The notes under the pieces were generated by a model. That model saw only the letters and a list, made by a program, of their open reading frames with translations. It was not told the origin of the DNA and searched no databases. Shown here piece by piece: positions 63,088-64,000 of a DNA stretch of 64,000 nt (position 1 is the stretch's first letter; each line of letters starts with the position of its first letter). This stretch comes from Cylindrotheca closterium (lineage: Eukaryota > Bacillariophyta > Bacillariophyceae > Bacillariales > Bacillariaceae). Location: positions 262,291 through 326,290 of the forward strand of contig CAKOGP040000779.1 of assembly GCA_933822405.4 (NCBI GenBank). Reading direction: 5' to 3'. The translations under genes and the position numbers were made by a program.

Positions 63088-64000
63088 ATGGATGCTGCGG
63101 CCAGCATGCGCGAAAACAGCATGATGCAGCAGAAAACGCAGCTCAGCGTTGTCAGGGAAAGGTTCAATTCTTCAGGCATTGACGACTCCTATCGCATTGA
63201 TGACTCTATTAATGAAGAGGCAGGTATACAAACGGTCAACGATCTCATGCGAATGAATGGCAGCAATCTTACGGGTAATAGACATTCGGCTGGTGGCAAC
63301 AACAACAATAAAGATGATGAGGCATACGATTCCATTACGGCCAATGAATCCAAGGGAGTGAATGCGTTAAAGACCATTATGTATCTGACGCTGTTATTCT
63401 CGGCCGTCACTGTGGCTACGGCGACCTATTGGTTTGTACAGGACGAGAAAGTACGCTTTTTGTCGTTGGAAATTGAGGCGATTGCGGGCGAAGCAGTCTC
63501 AGATGTCAATGCCTATTTGGATGGAATCTCAAGTCAATTGTATCAGATCAGCATGTCCTTTTCGTCGGAATATCAATCTTTATTTTCGGAGGAGGAAACT
63601 GATACCTCTTCATTATCATCATTATCCTCATGGGTCAATCTGACGTTACCCCATTTTGATCAGCGGATTAAGGATCATTCTTCCTCAGAACTTATCTTCT
63701 ACGCACCTCTGATTCCAGCCAGTTCGAACATTATCCTGAAAGAATGGACCAATTATTCCATTCAGAACCAAAATTGGATCGACGAAGCTCTGATGGAAAG
63801 GGGATGGGATGCAGTAACCACTCAGATACCCAACGAAATTTATTCCTATTCCACAGCCGTATCGAGATTTGACAATCTCCTGAATCGTGTGGTGGCCCCA
63901 ATATGGCAAGTTTCTCCAGTGCCAACGAACCGATCGATTATCAATCTGGACGTCTTGACCATTCCAGTGCTTTCAAATCTGCGACGCACCCTGTCTTCTT
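63088..64000 (+). CDS. N-terminal sensor part of a receptor-type cyclase-like membrane protein (partial)
   Basis: The frame is open from an ATG at 63088-63090 to the window edge (304 codons seen). Residues 1-95 are polar and cytosolic. One helix lies at about 98-114 (YLTLLFSAVTVATATYWFV). The outer region that follows carries FDQRIKDHSSSELIFYAPLI and WTNYSIQNQNWIDEAL, which match the extracellular sensor region of diatom receptor-type nucleotide cyclases as I remember it. Those proteins continue with a second TM, a cyclase and often a phosphodiesterase domain. Here the catalytic part lies outside the window, so the family assignment is provisional. Confidence 0.6.
   Translation, partial: MDAAASMRENSMMQQKTQLSVVRERFNSSGIDDSYRIDDSINEEAGIQTVNDLMRMNGSNLTGNRHSAGGNNNNKDDEAYDSITANESKGVNALKTIMYLTLLFSAVTVATATYWFVQDEKVRFLSLEIEAIAGEAVSDVNAYLDGISSQLYQISMSFSSEYQSLFSEEETDTSSLSSLSSWVNLTLPHFDQRIKDHSSSELIFYAPLIPASSNIILKEWTNYSIQNQNWIDEALMERGWDAVTTQIPNEIYSYSTAVSRFDNLLNRVVAPIWQVSPVPTNRSIINLDVLTIPVLSNLRRTLSS

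Overview
The window looks like nuclear DNA of a diatom, probably a raphid pennate one. The genes are eukaryotic: long coding exons, short GT-AG introns (about 60-150 bases), two nuclear elongator tRNA-Met genes and many microsatellites. Several families are typical of diatom genomes: a CRAL-TRIO-like protein fused to a DUF6824-type domain, a membrane LRR protein without a kinase, subtilisin/kexin proteases with a P-domain, a type II membrane sulfotransferase, the sensor part of a receptor-type cyclase, and diatom-style retroelement gag and pol debris. The species is inferred from gene content only.

Layout. 1-10.3 kb: the 3' end of an unknown gene, an Arg/Ser-rich repeat protein, a seven-TM GPCR-like gene (one intron) lying between two identical inverted tRNA-Met genes, an LRR membrane protein and an Hsp20-type small heat-shock protein. 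10.5-34.5 kb: two minus-strand genes that together make one giant E3 ligase of the UBR4/BIG family. The gene at 10552-24193 (four exons, 4475 aa) carries the UBR box, beta-propeller and zinc cluster. The gene at 29055-34490 (1811 aa) carries the C-terminal catalytic hemiRING module. They are split, in permuted order, and separated by a CRAL-TRIO/DUF6824 gene, a decayed FOXRED1-like pseudogene and a small unknown gene. 35.2-42.7 kb: an opine-dehydrogenase-like gene and two tandem kexin-like proteases.

42.7-52.4 kb is an accessory zone with almost no intact genes. It holds two arrays of 20-bp palindromic units, a degenerate direct duplication, a frame-disrupted gene, a tandem repeat of about 180 bp, and divergent retroelement remnants (pol on minus, gag on plus). 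52.4-64 kb is genic again: a multi-TM protein that may belong to the CREST superfamily, a protein with a C-terminal J-domain, a sulfotransferase, a small unknown protein, a large PDZ-like/VHL-like/MORN scaffold, and the start of a receptor-cyclase-type membrane protein cut by the window end.

The main observation is the split and permuted UBR4 homologue. Next are the unusual PDZ/VHL/MORN scaffold, the FOXRED1 pseudogene and the palindromic repeat arrays. All similarity statements come from reading the sequence against remembered family features; no search was run.
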